From Treponema sp. (GTDB lineage Bacteria; Spirochaetota; Spirochaetia; Treponematales; Treponemataceae), in assembly GCA_016281495.1 (NCBI GenBank), contig JAEEIU010000012.1, forward strand, positions 270,507 through 334,506: a stretch of DNA of 64,000 bases. Direction: 5' to 3'. Shown here one piece after another: positions 39,320 through 50,081 of this stretch. The notes beneath the pieces are model-generated. The model searched no databases, was not told where the DNA came from, and worked only from the letters and a program-made list of their open reading frames with translations. Numbering within the stretch: the stretch's first letter is position 1; every line of letters starts with the position of its first letter. Both the position numbers and the translations under genes were made by a program.

Positions 39320-40057
39320 GTGAATTTTTTAAGTGCAATTGGCTTAGATTGGTATTATTTGGTGTTGGTTGTTCCCCCACTGATTCTTAGTCTTATTGCG
39401 TCTTCAATGGTCAAAAGCCGTTTTGCAGAATACGACAAGGTCCCCAGTAAAAAGGGCATTTCCGGTGCTCAGGCCGCCAAAATCCTGATGCAGGAAAATG
39501 ACATCAGTGACGTCCAGATTAACAGGATAAGCGGTTCCCTTACCGACAACTACAGCTCCACAGACAAAACCCTCAACCTGAGTGATTCAACATATTCAAG
39601 CACTTCAATCGCGGCAATTGGTGTTGCGGCCCATGAGACGGGGCATGCGATTCAGGATAAAAAAAGCTACGGTCCACTGGGGCTCCGGCATACACTTTAT
39701 CCGGTGGCAAACATAGGCTCACGCTTTGGTCCTACCATGGCAATCCTTGGAATCATCTTTGGGGCTTCTACTCAAAACGCACAGCTTTATTCAATCTGTT
39801 CCATAATCTCAAAGGTTGGAATCGTTCTGTTTATAGCTGCAACATTGTTTTATATTGTTACGCTTCCGGTTGAATTTGATGCCTCACGTCGGGCTCTTGC
39901 CATTCTGCGGGATACGGGCACTCTTGATGAAGAGGAACTTAAAGGTGTTAAAAAAGTCCTATGGGCGGCGGCAATGACCTATGTTGCTTCGGCTCTTATG
40001 GCCATAGGATCGCTGGTCCGACTGCTTTTGATTTCAAAGGGAAACAGAAGAAGATAA
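39320..40057 (+). CDS. YugP-like neutral zinc metallopeptidase
   Basis: GVAAHETGHAIQDKKSYGPLGLRHTLYPVANIGS; TM helices. Confidence 0.9.
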   Translation: MNFLSAIGLDWYYLVLVVPPLILSLIASSMVKSRFAEYDKVPSKKGISGAQAAKILMQENDISDVQINRISGSLTDNYSSTDKTLNLSDSTYSSTSIAAIGVAAHETGHAIQDKKSYGPLGLRHTLYPVANIGSRFGPTMAILGIIFGASTQNAQLYSICSIISKVGIVLFIAATLFYIVTLPVEFDASRRALAILRDTGTLDEEELKGVKKVLWAAAMTYVASALMAIGSLVRLLLISKGNRRR

Positions 40058-40084
40058 AAGCTATTTGAATATAAGGGGTTCATT

Positions 40085-42157
40085 ATGGAAAACCAGAAAT
40101 CTAACAAGCGCAAGATTTTTATGATTGTTTTTATTGTGGCGGCTTTGTGTTCACTTTTGGTTGCCGTCATTTTGGGTGGAAGGATTGGATTCCGCAGGAC
40201 CGCAGATGAAAAGCTTACACATGCGGCACAGTTAAAGACTCTTGAATTCCAGTCCAGTCTTACAGGTGAACTCACATTGGTACGTCAGATGATCCGTTCA
40301 CCGTCCATTGCAGATTATCTTGAAAATCCCGATGACCCGCTCATAACGGAAATGGCCATGAAGGAATTCGGCGCATACCAGAACTCATTCATCAGCAATT
40401 CCCTGTTCTGGGTTTCGGACAAGGACCTTATGTTCTGGTCAGACATGCAGCCCGCATATAAGGTGGACCCCGAAGACCCCGACAACTACTGGTACAAGAT
40501 GACCATGTACGAGACAGAGGAATACAACTTTAACATCAACTACAACCCCGACCTGAACGTAACCATGCTTTGGGTAAACGCCGTCGTGCGCAACAGCTCA
40601 GGAACCCCGGTAGGTATTGCAGGAACAGGCATTCCGCTTACGGACTTTATTGCAGGCATGTACAACGGCTTGGATGAATCAATCGAAATGTACATGTTCA
40701 ACGATGACCTTGGAATCACCGGAGCAAAAGACCAGTCCATTCTTGCCCAGAACCTTCTTGTCACCGACAAAATGCCGGAATTGAAAAACACAGACCCAAA
40801 AGCAAAAAAGATTCAACTGTACCACGGAACAAGAAACGAATTTGCCCTTGCACCGATGGATCTTGTAAACTGGCATCTTGCCATGGGAATTGAATTCGGC
40901 GTAAAGGAATTCTTTACCAATGCCATTACTCCATTTTTCATCTGGCTCGTAGTCATATTCATCGTACTTGCGGTTTTCATTGTATCCAGTTTGATTGCAA
41001 ACATCTCCACGTTAAAGAATGCGGTAGACAACCTTTCTTCTGGAAACGCAGATTTGACTCAGAGGGTCGAACTTAAAAATTCAACTTTCAGGATCATTGA
41101 TTCACTTGGCCAAAGCGTAAACGTATTCATCAAGAAACTTCAGGACATCATGGTTAACGTAAAGGCTTCCAACAGCCAGCTTGTCATGACGGGAAACAAA
41201 CTCAAGGGCGGCACAAGCGATACGTCCACATCTATCACAGAGATTATTTCCACGATTCAAAGCATGAGCTCCAACATCAATGCCCAGGTTGCATCTGTAG
41301 AAGAAACTGCCGGAGCCGTAAACGAAATATCTTCAAACATCGCTTCCCTTGACAAGATGATCGGCCAGCAGACAGAAAGCGTAACAATGGCCTCCGATGC
41401 CATAGGAGAAATGATAAGCAACATCGACAACGTAAACAAATCCGTGGAAAACCTTACGACTTCATTTAACGAACTGCAGGAAAAAACCGTAAAGGGTGTT
41501 GCAAAGCAGGAAGAAGTCAACAACATGATAAAGGACATCCAGGGCCAGTCACAGTCATTGGGAGAGGCAAACCAGGTCATCTCCTCCATAGCTGAACAAA
41601 CCAACCTTCTTGCCATGAACGCCGCAATCGAAGCCGCACACGCAGGAGAAGCAGGTAAAGGCTTTAGCGTTGTTGCCGATGAAATCCGCAAGCTGTCCGA
41701 AAACTCTTCCACTCAGTCCAAGACAATCGGTGAACAGCTCAAGAACATTCAGGATTCATTCTCTCAGATTGTAATGTTGTCCCAGGATTCCCAGAGTGTA
41801 TTGAACGGTGTTTCCAGCGACATCAGCAATACATATTCCCATATTCAGGAAATACACAAGGCCATGCAGGAACAGCAGGCAGGCTCATTCCAGATAAATC
41901 ATGCACTCAAGGCCCTGAACAACAGCTCTGACGAGGTACGCTCATCCTCAATGGAAATGCAAAAGGGAAACAAATCCATCCTCAAGGAAATACAGGAACT
42001 TGAAAACGAGACGACACGCATGAAAGACGGCATGGAACAGATGCTCATCGGTGCGAAAAAGATTAACGACACAGGCTCTTCCCTTTCCAGCCTGTCCAAT
42101 GATATGGAGAACGCAATTTCTTCTATCAGTTCACAGCTGGATCAGTTCAAGGGTTAA
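40085..42157 (+). CDS. Methyl-accepting chemotaxis protein
   Basis: Periplasmic sensor, [46 protein letters not shown]. Confidence 0.95.
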   Translation: MENQKSNKRKIFMIVFIVAALCSLLVAVILGGRIGFRRTADEKLTHAAQLKTLEFQSSLTGELTLVRQMIRSPSIADYLENPDDPLITEMAMKEFGAYQNSFISNSLFWVSDKDLMFWSDMQPAYKVDPEDPDNYWYKMTMYETEEYNFNINYNPDLNVTMLWVNAVVRNSSGTPVGIAGTGIPLTDFIAGMYNGLDESIEMYMFNDDLGITGAKDQSILAQNLLVTDKMPELKNTDPKAKKIQLYHGTRNEFALAPMDLVNWHLAMGIEFGVKEFFTNAITPFFIWLVVIFIVLAVFIVSSLIANISTLKNAVDNLSSGNADLTQRVELKNSTFRIIDSLGQSVNVFIKKLQDIMVNVKASNSQLVMTGNKLKGGTSDTSTSITEIISTIQSMSSNINAQVASVEETAGAVNEISSNIASLDKMIGQQTESVTMASDAIGEMISNIDNVNKSVENLTTSFNELQEKTVKGVAKQEEVNNMIKDIQGQSQSLGEANQVISSIAEQTNLLAMNAAIEAAHAGEAGKGFSVVADEIRKLSENSSTQSKTIGEQLKNIQDSFSQIVMLSQDSQSVLNGVSSDISNTYSHIQEIHKAMQEQQAGSFQINHALKALNNSSDEVRSSSMEMQKGNKSILKEIQELENETTRMKDGMEQMLIGAKKINDTGSSLSSLSNDMENAISSISSQLDQFKG

Positions 42158-42174
42158 TGTAAAGGAGTTCGATT

Positions 42175-42816
42175 TTGGCATATTTCCCGTTATTTGTGAA
42201 TCTAAGGTCCAAGGAAGTTCTGGTTCTGGGTGGTGGTGAAACGGCCCTGCAGGAAGCATCTCGCTTTGTGGCATTTGAAGCCGTGGTCACCGTCCTGACC
42301 GAAAAACCCGATCAAAACCTCCTGCTACTGAAAAATGCCTATCCAAAAAACATACGGCTTGTTTCCAAAAAGCTTAACCTGGATACCGTCATTCATCTGG
42401 ACTGCAAGCCTCTTCTTGTAATATGCACGGTAAACGACAACGTATTCAACAACGAGGTATACAAGTATTATTCTGTTCGCAATGTCCTGGTAGAAGATTT
42501 TTCCAATTCCTCACGATGCGACTTTATCTTCCCTGCCATCGTTAAAAAAGGAGATGTTGTCTGCGGCATATCTTCCAGCGGGAAAAGCCCTCATGTCTCG
42601 CAGTTCATCAAATCCCTTTTGGAAAGCTCTCTCCCGGAAAACATCAGCGACATCAACGAGCACATGAACGAAATCAGGCGTACGGTAAAACAGTCCATCT
42701 CCGACCCCACAAAACGTTCAGCGGCAATGCAGGCTATCTTTACACGATTACTGGAAGACGACAATCAAACACCAGATTATGAAATAGACGGAATCATCGC
42801 GGAGGCAGAATTATGA
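42175..42816 (+). CDS. Precorrin-2 dehydrogenase-like (CysG N-terminal/siroheme family)
   Basis: FPLFVNLRSKEVLVLGGGETALQEASRF; FIFPAIVKKGDVVCGISSSGKSPHVSQFIK; TTG start. Confidence 0.82.
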   Translation: MAYFPLFVNLRSKEVLVLGGGETALQEASRFVAFEAVVTVLTEKPDQNLLLLKNAYPKNIRLVSKKLNLDTVIHLDCKPLLVICTVNDNVFNNEVYKYYSVRNVLVEDFSNSSRCDFIFPAIVKKGDVVCGISSSGKSPHVSQFIKSLLESSLPENISDINEHMNEIRRTVKQSISDPTKRSAAMQAIFTRLLEDDNQTPDYEIDGIIAEAEL

Positions 42817-43523
42817 AAAAAATCATTTGGACAACCATCACACTTGCACTTGTACTGGCATTCACATCATGTCAGAGTACAAAAAAATCAAGCAAATATC
42901 AGATCAAGACATTAAAGGAAAACAAAGACAGAATCGTTGTAGAAATGGAATATCCCGAATTCTATGCCTACCCCGAAATCAACCGCGTGGTGGGAGCCTA
43001 CATCACTTCTGATTATGAAAAGACCCTGGCAAACATGAAAGAAAACCACGAGACCATAGACTGGGATGATGATTTCTTTTCTGAAAACATGCATAGTGAA
43101 TACAACATTAGCTGCCCCGAAATGATCATCACCGAGTCAAACATTTCATTCATTATTGACCGATACGTCTATTTTGCGGGTGCGGCCCATGGTGGATCAG
43201 AGTACGTCACTTTTAACTACGACATAGTTTCCCAGAGCTTTAAGGACATTACCGACATTCCTTGGGTTGGTGATCTGGAAAAGCTTTCGGCCTACTGCAC
43301 TTGGGCTTTGAAAGAAGATCTTTATGATGACGGCCTGTACGAAGACGAATGGCTGGAACAAGGTGCATCAGCTACTCCAGAAAACTATTCGGCCTTTACC
43401 TATGACGGAACGACACTTACGGTTTATTACCAGCAGTATCAGGTTGCCCCCTATGCGGCAGGAATCCCCTGTGTGGAGTTTACCGAAAAAGAATACAGGG
43501 CTTTCTTTGACAAGCAAAAGTAA
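42813..43523 (+). CDS. DUF3298/RsiV-like lipoprotein
   Basis: Lipobox AFTSC; AGAAHGGSEYVTFNYD; YQVAPYAAGIPCVEF. Confidence 0.82.
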   Translation: MKKIIWTTITLALVLAFTSCQSTKKSSKYQIKTLKENKDRIVVEMEYPEFYAYPEINRVVGAYITSDYEKTLANMKENHETIDWDDDFFSENMHSEYNISCPEMIITESNISFIIDRYVYFAGAAHGGSEYVTFNYDIVSQSFKDITDIPWVGDLEKLSAYCTWALKEDLYDDGLYEDEWLEQGASATPENYSAFTYDGTTLTVYYQQYQVAPYAAGIPCVEFTEKEYRAFFDKQK

Positions 43524-45728
43524 ATGGACGATTTTCTTTCCAAGTTAAATGAAGAGCAAAGACAGGCGGTAGAAAACACAGAGGGACCTGTAAGGGTTCT
43601 TGCAGGTGCCGGCAGCGGAAAAACACGTGCCCTCATCAGCCGGTACTGTTATCTTGTGCGCGACGTGGGCATTAGTCCACAGAACATCCTCTGCGTTACC
43701 TTTACAAACCGTGCCGCCAACGAAATGAAAATACGCGTGCGAAAAGAACTGGGCGATCAGGATTTGGGCTACATCTGTACGTTCCATGCCTTTTGTACGC
43801 TGGTCCTTCACGAGGACATCAACCGCCTGAATTTCCCCAAGGACTTTGTGATTCTGGACAAGGAAGACTGGCGCGAGATAATGCTGCGTATTTTTGCCGA
43901 CATGAAACTTACGCTAAAGGAAACAACAGTCCAAAGAAAAATTGATGAAGTTCTGGAAGGAAAAAAGCTTCAGGCCGACACCTACGTTGACTACATCTAC
44001 AAGCTGAACAACGACGAGCTAAAGGAAAAATGGAGCCAGCCGGGAATCAACCAGAACCAGGAAATATTCCTGCGCTTTTTATACGAACAGAAGAAATGCT
44101 TTGGCGTGGACTTTAACGACCTGATAAACTTTGCCACCTATATCCTTGAAAATTTCCCGGACGTAAGGGAAAAATGGCAGGAGAGGATGCAGTACGTGAT
44201 GGTGGACGAATTTCAGGACGTAAGCAAAAAGCAGTACCGTATAGCACAGATACTTTCGGCCAAACACAAAAACCTATTTATCGTGGGAGACTCAGACCAG
44301 ACAATCTATTCATGGAGGGGAAGTCATGTGCGCCTGATTTTGGATTTTGACAAGGTTTACCCGGCCGCAAAAACCATATTGCTTAACAAGAACTACCGGA
44401 GCACCCCACAAATCCTAAAGGCCGCCAACACATTGATTTCACACAACACGGTGCGCTATCCCAAGCAGCTTGAACCTGTGCGTCATTCTGGGAAAAAACC
44501 GGTTTACTATCATGCCGTAAGCGAGGAAGATGAATCAAAGTGGATTTGCTCAAAAATACAAAACCTGATTCAAAAGGGAGACCCTTCTACCGGCAAAAAA
44601 ATCAAGCGCTCCGAAATTGCCATCCTGTACCGTGCGCATTATCTTTCACGTTCTCTGGAAGAGATTTTCATCAAGGAGGACATGCCTTACCGGATTCTTG
44701 CAGGAACTGAATTCTATGGCAGACGCGAAATAAAGGATTCAATCTGCTACCTGCGCATGCTTACCGCCGCCGATGACGTGGCTTTTTTCAGGACGATAAA
44801 CACGCCTTCAAGAAAAATCGGAAAAACCAAACAGAAATTCCTGAGGGACTGGGCAGAAGAACATTCAACCTCCGCATTCCAGGCACTAAAGGAAAACGCA
44901 AGCACTTCCATGTTCCAGAATACCGGGGCATCCGACTACATCCGTGCCATAGAAGAAACGCGGGACATGCTACCCCACCCGGACAGTTCAGCTCCCACAA
45001 TCCACACGCAGGCAAAACTCGGGGACATTTTCCAGAGCATACTGGACAAGAGCGGCTACGAGGCATTCCTGCGTCTTGAGGCAGACCAGGACAGGCTGGA
45101 CAATCTTGCGGAATTAAAGAGGGCGGTTAACGAGGCAGGCCTTGACGATGACACTACTCTGGAAACTTTCCTGCAGCATGTTGCACTCTTTACGGATCTG
45201 GACCGTGAGGACGACAAGGATTCATTAAAACTGCTTACGATCCATGCGGCAAAGGGAATGGAATTTCCATACGTGTTCCTGTGCGGAATGAACGAAGGTG
45301 TTTTCCCAAGCCGTAAAGTGCAGACTCCGGATGACATGGAAGAAGAAAGGCGGATTGCCTATGTTGCGATGACACGTGCAAAAAACGGACTTTATCTTAG
45401 TGATTCTGAAGGAAAGGCCAACGACGGAATATTTAAATACCCGAGCCGCTTTATCTTTGACTCGGGTCTGGAAAATCTGGAGCTTGAGCAGGAACTGGAT
45501 GAATCTCTTGTGGAACAGGCAAGAAAAGTGATTACTTACGATGAAAAACGTCTGGAAAACATGCGCACTCTTTTATCCGTCGGAGACCGCGTTCATCACA
45601 AAACATTCGGGGACGGAACCATAACTTTGGTCAACGCAAACGCTTTCTGCTATATGGTCAAGTTTGATTCCGTCGAAACCGAACGTTCCATCCAATTTTC
45701 CGCCAAGCTTGAAAAACTTAATGATTAA
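43524..45728 (+). CDS. UvrD/PcrA-family DNA helicase
   Basis: LNEEQRQAVENTEGPVRVLAGAGSGKTRALISR; VGDSDQTIYSWRGS; LLTIHAAKGMEFPYVFL. Confidence 0.95.
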   Translation: MDDFLSKLNEEQRQAVENTEGPVRVLAGAGSGKTRALISRYCYLVRDVGISPQNILCVTFTNRAANEMKIRVRKELGDQDLGYICTFHAFCTLVLHEDINRLNFPKDFVILDKEDWREIMLRIFADMKLTLKETTVQRKIDEVLEGKKLQADTYVDYIYKLNNDELKEKWSQPGINQNQEIFLRFLYEQKKCFGVDFNDLINFATYILENFPDVREKWQERMQYVMVDEFQDVSKKQYRIAQILSAKHKNLFIVGDSDQTIYSWRGSHVRLILDFDKVYPAAKTILLNKNYRSTPQILKAANTLISHNTVRYPKQLEPVRHSGKKPVYYHAVSEEDESKWICSKIQNLIQKGDPSTGKKIKRSEIAILYRAHYLSRSLEEIFIKEDMPYRILAGTEFYGRREIKDSICYLRMLTAADDVAFFRTINTPSRKIGKTKQKFLRDWAEEHSTSAFQALKENASTSMFQNTGASDYIRAIEETRDMLPHPDSSAPTIHTQAKLGDIFQSILDKSGYEAFLRLEADQDRLDNLAELKRAVNEAGLDDDTTLETFLQHVALFTDLDREDDKDSLKLLTIHAAKGMEFPYVFLCGMNEGVFPSRKVQTPDDMEEERRIAYVAMTRAKNGLYLSDSEGKANDGIFKYPSRFIFDSGLENLELEQELDESLVEQARKVITYDEKRLENMRTLLSVGDRVHHKTFGDGTITLVNANAFCYMVKFDSVETERSIQFSAKLEKLND

Positions 45729-47020
45729 CCCTTGAATGCCTGGTCAAGGTCAGCGATGATGTCCTCTGCATTTTCCGTACCGATTGAAAGACGGATTGTG
45801 CTGGGCTTGATTCCCTGATCTTCAAGTTCTGCCTCGCTCAACTGTGAGTGTGTGGTACTTGCAGGATGGATTACCAGAGACTTTACGTCGGCAACATTTG
45901 CAAGCAAAGAGAAAATCTGAAGCCTGTCGATGAATGCCTTTGCTTCCTTTTCGCCACCCTTGATGTCAAAGGTAAAGATTGAGGCACCCCCGCGAGGATA
46001 GTATTTCTTGAACAGCTCGTGCTGTGGATGATCCGGCAGTGAAGGATGGTTGATCTTTGCCACATACGGACTCTTTGAAAGATATTCCACTACCTTCTTG
46101 GTGTTTTCGATATGGCGGTCTACGCGCAGTGAAAGTGTTTCCAGTCCCTGCAGGAGAAGGAATGCGTTGAACGGAGAAATTGAAGCTCCTGTGTCACGCA
46201 AGAGGATTGCACGGATTTTGGTAACGAATGCAGCAGGTCCCACAGCCTTTGTAAATGAAACCCCATGATAAGAAGGATTCGGTTTTACAAGTGAATCGAA
46301 TTTGCCGCTTGCTTCCCAGTCGAATTTGCCGCTTTCGATGATTACGCCACCCAAAGTCGTTCCGTGGCCACCCACGAATTTTGTAAGTGAATGAACAACG
46401 ATGTCCGCACCATGTTCAAACGGCCTGAAAAGATACGGTGTGGAGAATGTAGCGTCAACAATCAGTGGAATCTTTGCCTTGTGTGCAATCTGAGACAAAA
46501 GGTCAATGTCGGCAACGTCGGAATTCGGGTTGCCCAGGGTTTCCACATAAAGTGCCTTGGTTTCCGGTTTGATTGCGGCCTCTACTTCCGCCTGATTGTG
46601 GATGTCAACGAAAGTGGTGTTGATTCCGTAGTTCGGGAGTGTGTGGGCAAGAAGGTTGTATGTGCCGCCGTAGATTGACTTGGAGGAAACAATGTGGCCG
46701 CCGCCTTCTGCAATGTTCTGAATCGTATAGTTGATTGCAGCCGCACCAGATGCCACAGCCAGAGCCGCTGAACCGCCTTCAAGTGCCGCAAGACGCTTTT
46801 CCAGTACGTCCTGGGTGGAGTTTGTAAGGCGACCGTAAATGTTGCCTGCATCTGCCAGACCAAAACGTGCCGCCGCATGAGCAGAATCCCTGAATACGTA
46901 TGATGTTGTCTGATAAATAGGAACTGCGCGTGCATCGCTTGCTGGATCTGCCTCTTCCTGTCCAATGTGGAGCTGTTTTGTATCAAAGCCCCATTTGCTT
47001 GTGTCTGTTATCTTTGCCAT
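45725..47020 (-). CDS. O-acetylhomoserine sulfhydrylase / Cys-Met metabolism PLP enzyme
   Basis: TKQLHIGQEEADPASDARAVPIYQTTSYVF; VVHSLTKFVGGHGTTLGGVI. Confidence 0.93.
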   Translation of the reverse strand: MAKITDTSKWGFDTKQLHIGQEEADPASDARAVPIYQTTSYVFRDSAHAAARFGLADAGNIYGRLTNSTQDVLEKRLAALEGGSAALAVASGAAAINYTIQNIAEGGGHIVSSKSIYGGTYNLLAHTLPNYGINTTFVDIHNQAEVEAAIKPETKALYVETLGNPNSDVADIDLLSQIAHKAKIPLIVDATFSTPYLFRPFEHGADIVVHSLTKFVGGHGTTLGGVIIESGKFDWEASGKFDSLVKPNPSYHGVSFTKAVGPAAFVTKIRAILLRDTGASISPFNAFLLLQGLETLSLRVDRHIENTKKVVEYLSKSPYVAKINHPSLPDHPQHELFKKYYPRGGASIFTFDIKGGEKEAKAFIDRLQIFSLLANVADVKSLVIHPASTTHSQLSEAELEDQGIKPSTIRLSIGTENAEDIIADLDQAFKG

Positions 47021-47048
47021 AGTGTTCTCCTTGTCTTAAAATATTATA

Positions 47049-47098
47049 AACCTACTAGGTTACTGTGTTAATATATAATAACCTATCGGTTTTGTCAA
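47049..47098 (-). promoter_or_regulatory. Promoter with two palindromic operator candidates for the sulfhydrylase gene
   Basis: Minus strand TTGACA-N17-TATATT; AACCTACTAGGTT (47049-47061) and AACCTATCGGTT (47080-47091). Confidence 0.6.
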
Positions 47099-47222
47099 GA
47101 ATTATTTTAGAATAATTTTGATTTTATGTTAGATTTCGGCCATAATGACAAAAAATGAGTAATTTAAAACAAAATTTGCCGATAATAAAATATGAGGGGT
47201 ATGGTAAAAAAGGAGAATCAAG

Positions 47223-47411
47223 ATGACAGAAACACAACTGGATCTTACACTAAAAATGCTTAAACTAATGCCAGATCAGGCACAAAAGACCTTATACCCG
47301 AACACCGGCGACCCTGAAACCGACCGAGTCCTCCGCATCCAAAGGATACAAGACTACTACACAGAAAGCATCCTTCCCATCTTATTTGAAGGCAAACCAA
47401 AAAGAAAATAA
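47223..47411 (+). CDS. Hypothetical small protein
   Basis: RBS aaggag, ATG, 62 codons. Confidence 0.5.
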   Translation: MTETQLDLTLKMLKLMPDQAQKTLYPNTGDPETDRVLRIQRIQDYYTESILPILFEGKPKRK

Positions 47412-47415
47412 CGTC

Positions 47416-47494
47416 GCAAGCTGAGGCTTGCTAAAAAGTTTTGATTTGCTCGCGAAGGCTCGCATTTTTCCTGTCGGGAAAAAACATCAAAACT
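47416..47494. other. Multi-hairpin structured element
   Basis: GCAAGC-TGAG-GCTTGC; outer stem AAGTTTTGAT...ATCAAAACTT enclosing GCGAAGGCTCGC and TTTTTCC-TGTC-GGGAAAAA. Confidence 0.55.
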
Positions 47495-47515
47495 TTACAT
47501 TGCAATAGCGAGAGA

Positions 47516-47962
47516 TTACGTTGGACATATAACAAGCTTTACAACAGATGGAGAGTCATCATCTACCACTATACAGTCAAAAGATTCTACGGTAACCATT
47601 TTATTACTTTTCCCTACTATACCGTAAACAACGTTATCTCCGCTTATAGACCAAGCTTGTCCATTAAGTTGATATAACCCAGGCTCTAAACCATCAAGTT
47701 TTAATATGTCTCCTTTATTTAGTATTATATCAGGGAAAAGAATCTCAGAGTCTATAGATGGGCCATTATCAGTCTGGATTTCAAATATTTTATAAATATT
47801 AATTTTGAAAAAATCAACCTGTTCTAGAATCGAATCAAGATCTGCACCATACAGATATTCTGATAATTCTATCTGAAACTCTTCTGGAATTTCATTTTCA
47901 CAAGACACAAAGAACAATGTCGCGGGGATCAAAAACAATACTAACAGCTTTCTAATTTTCAT
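47516..47962 (-). CDS. Small lipoprotein, paralogue 1 of a tandem family
   Basis: Lipobox LFFVSCENEIPEEF; C-terminal IVVDDDSPSVVKLVI. Confidence 0.75.
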   Translation of the reverse strand: MKIRKLLVLFLIPATLFFVSCENEIPEEFQIELSEYLYGADLDSILEQVDFFKINIYKIFEIQTDNGPSIDSEILFPDIILNKGDILKLDGLEPGLYQLNGQAWSISGDNVVYGIVGKSNKMVTVESFDCIVVDDDSPSVVKLVICPT

Positions 47963-48020
47963 CTTTTCCTCTTATAAGATTATAGCAAACTCATTTCTAT
48001 AAAGCAATATTAAAGCTACA

Positions 48021-48509
48021 TTATGTCAAAGTACAAGTATAAACAAGTTTTACAATTGTTGGCGAAAAATCATCTATAATGATGTTTCCATGTTCATCCA
48101 TTTTATCGGCTTTCCCTGTTATATTACCTATGCTATTTGATTCTCCGTTAAGAGCATTCACCTCGTAAGCTGTTCCAGTTAATCTATATTTACCTGGCTC
48201 CAAATCTTCCAATATCAGAAGTTCTCCTTTATCTAGCCTTTTATTACTAAAAATAGGATGTTGTTCTTCAACTATATAAATCCCTCCCTCTGGTTGGACT
48301 AGTTGTGAATCATCTATTTCTTCATCCGGAACCTTGCGTAAAGTTAATAAAACAAATTCTATGTCATCCAGAGTACGCAAATCCGATGACGCTGGATCAA
48401 GTTCAAAAAGAAACTCTTCCGGAATTTCATTTTCACATGACACAAAGAACAATGCCACGGGGATTAAAAACAATACTAACAGCTTTCCAAGTTTCATAAT
48501 GTACCTCAC
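48021..48509 (-). CDS. Small lipoprotein, paralogue 2
   Basis: LFFVSCENEIPEEF; LDKGELLILEDLEPGKYRLTGTAYE; IIDDFSPTIVKLVY. Confidence 0.78.
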   Translation of the reverse strand: MRYIMKLGKLLVLFLIPVALFFVSCENEIPEEFLFELDPASSDLRTLDDIEFVLLTLRKVPDEEIDDSQLVQPEGGIYIVEEQHPIFSNKRLDKGELLILEDLEPGKYRLTGTAYEVNALNGESNSIGNITGKADKMDEHGNIIIDDFSPTIVKLVYTCTLT

Positions 48510-48555
48510 AGCTTTTAATTCAATATATTAAGCACATTTTTCATAGTAAAACAAA

Positions 48556-49053
48556 TCAAGTAATATCAGGATCTCCCCAAAAAATAAGTTTGACAATCAC
48601 AGGATTAGCTTCATCAATTATCATATAATTACTGCTACTAATTGTAGCCATTTTATCGCTTTTGCCCCAAACAGTACCTACTTGGTAAACAGGCCATTCA
48701 TCTAGCGGACCATTCGGATCAAAAGTATCAGGATCAAAGTTATCATTTATCTTGTAAGCAATACCAGTAAGCCTGTAGTATCCTGGATCTAACCCTTCTA
48801 ATCTTAGGATTTCTCCTTTTTCCAGATGTGCAGAATGAGTCAGTTTCTCTCCTTCTTGAGGTTTTTCAGGATCTTTTTTATAGAGAGACAATTCAAAATA
48901 ATCTGCGTCAGACAAAGTATAACTTTGATTAGTTATATCAAGAATTTCTTCTATAAGAAATGCCTCTTCCGGCAGTTCATTTTCACAGGACATAAACAGC
49001 AATGCTGCGGGGATTAATAACAAAAGAAATAACTTTAACTTAACAGTTTTCAT
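48556..49053 (-). CDS. Small lipoprotein, paralogue 3
   Basis: LLFMSCENELPEEAF; LEKGEILRLEGLDPGYYRLTGIAYK; IIDEANPVIVKLIF. Confidence 0.78.
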   Translation of the reverse strand: MKTVKLKLFLLLLIPAALLFMSCENELPEEAFLIEEILDITNQSYTLSDADYFELSLYKKDPEKPQEGEKLTHSAHLEKGEILRLEGLDPGYYRLTGIAYKINDNFDPDTFDPNGPLDEWPVYQVGTVWGKSDKMATISSSNYMIIDEANPVIVKLIFWGDPDIT

Positions 49054-49198
49054 ATTTTACCTCACACTTTTTGTAGAATTAACCAAGCAAACTTTATTAA
49101 CTTAAAGTTTAATGCAATAAGATGCAAATTTCAAGTTTATGCGTGAGAATTTTACGGGATTTTGCCAAACTGTTTTTTTTCTTGAATTATGCTAAAGC

Positions 49199-49708
49199 TT
49201 AAGCACTTAAATAAACCAAAAGCTTTACCATTGTGGGAGAAAATTCATCAATTATGATATAATTATGAATTTGAACAGTACGACCATCACCAATTAACTC
49301 AGTTTCCATCTTATCACTTATAGCATAAACAGATCCTACACGCCAATCATCATCATCTTCCACCGTTTTATAAGCATAACCTTCAAGCGTATATCTACCA
49401 GGTTCCAAGTCACCCAACTGTAATATTTCACCCTTGTAAAGCCGGCCTTGAAAAACAGGTGAGATAACTGAAACAATTTGATTGAATGGATAAGCAACAT
49501 TGCCATTTATCTCTTCTCCACCCTCATCATCCGGTTCCTTATTCAGAGTTAGTTCAAGATAATCCACATCATCAACGGTAAAACCACCTTCACCATCAAA
49601 GGGTATAAATTCAATAACAAAATCTTCGGGGATCTCATTGTTGCAGGAGGTTAAGAATAATGCAAACGGGATTAGAAGAAGACAAAGCAAAGATTTTATA
49701 AGTTTCAT
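49199..49708 (-). CDS. Small lipoprotein, paralogue 4
   Basis: LFLTSCNNEIPEDF; LYKGEILQLGDLEPGRYTLEGYAYK; IIDEFSPTMVKLLVY. Confidence 0.78.
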   Translation of the reverse strand: MKLIKSLLCLLLIPFALFLTSCNNEIPEDFVIEFIPFDGEGGFTVDDVDYLELTLNKEPDDEGGEEINGNVAYPFNQIVSVISPVFQGRLYKGEILQLGDLEPGRYTLEGYAYKTVEDDDDWRVGSVYAISDKMETELIGDGRTVQIHNYIIIDEFSPTMVKLLVYLSA

Positions 49709-49810
49709 ATTTTCCTCTTAAGTACCAACAGATTAGTTGTTCATATATCCGTAAATTCTAATGCAAAACGGGCGGATTTTCAAGTATTTTGAAAAAAAAG
49801 ATTATCAAAC

Positions 49811-50015
49811 TGTCCGACCCGAAATCCATTGTCCCATACCCAGGATGCCGGATCAAGTCCGGCATGACAGTGTCATTCGGGGGCACGACCCGAAATCCCT
49901 CCGTTTCATGCCAAGATTCCGGATCAGGTCCGGCATGACAGTGGGAGGTCGCTATGACATCGTCATTCCGGGCTACGACCCGGAATCCTAGCGTTTCATG
50001 TCAGGATGCCAATTT
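49811..50015. repeat. BIME/REP-like palindromic array, left of GH43 gene
   Basis: ATTCCGGGCTACGACCCGGAAT and GCCGGATCAAGTCCGGCATGACAGTGGGAGGTCGCTATGACATCGTC units with about 90-bp period. Confidence 0.85.
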
Positions 50016-50081
50016 CTACCCCATTCTCAGGTCTAGAACAAAAAACATCCATGTGCTATAGTTTTTGTATTGGAGGATATT

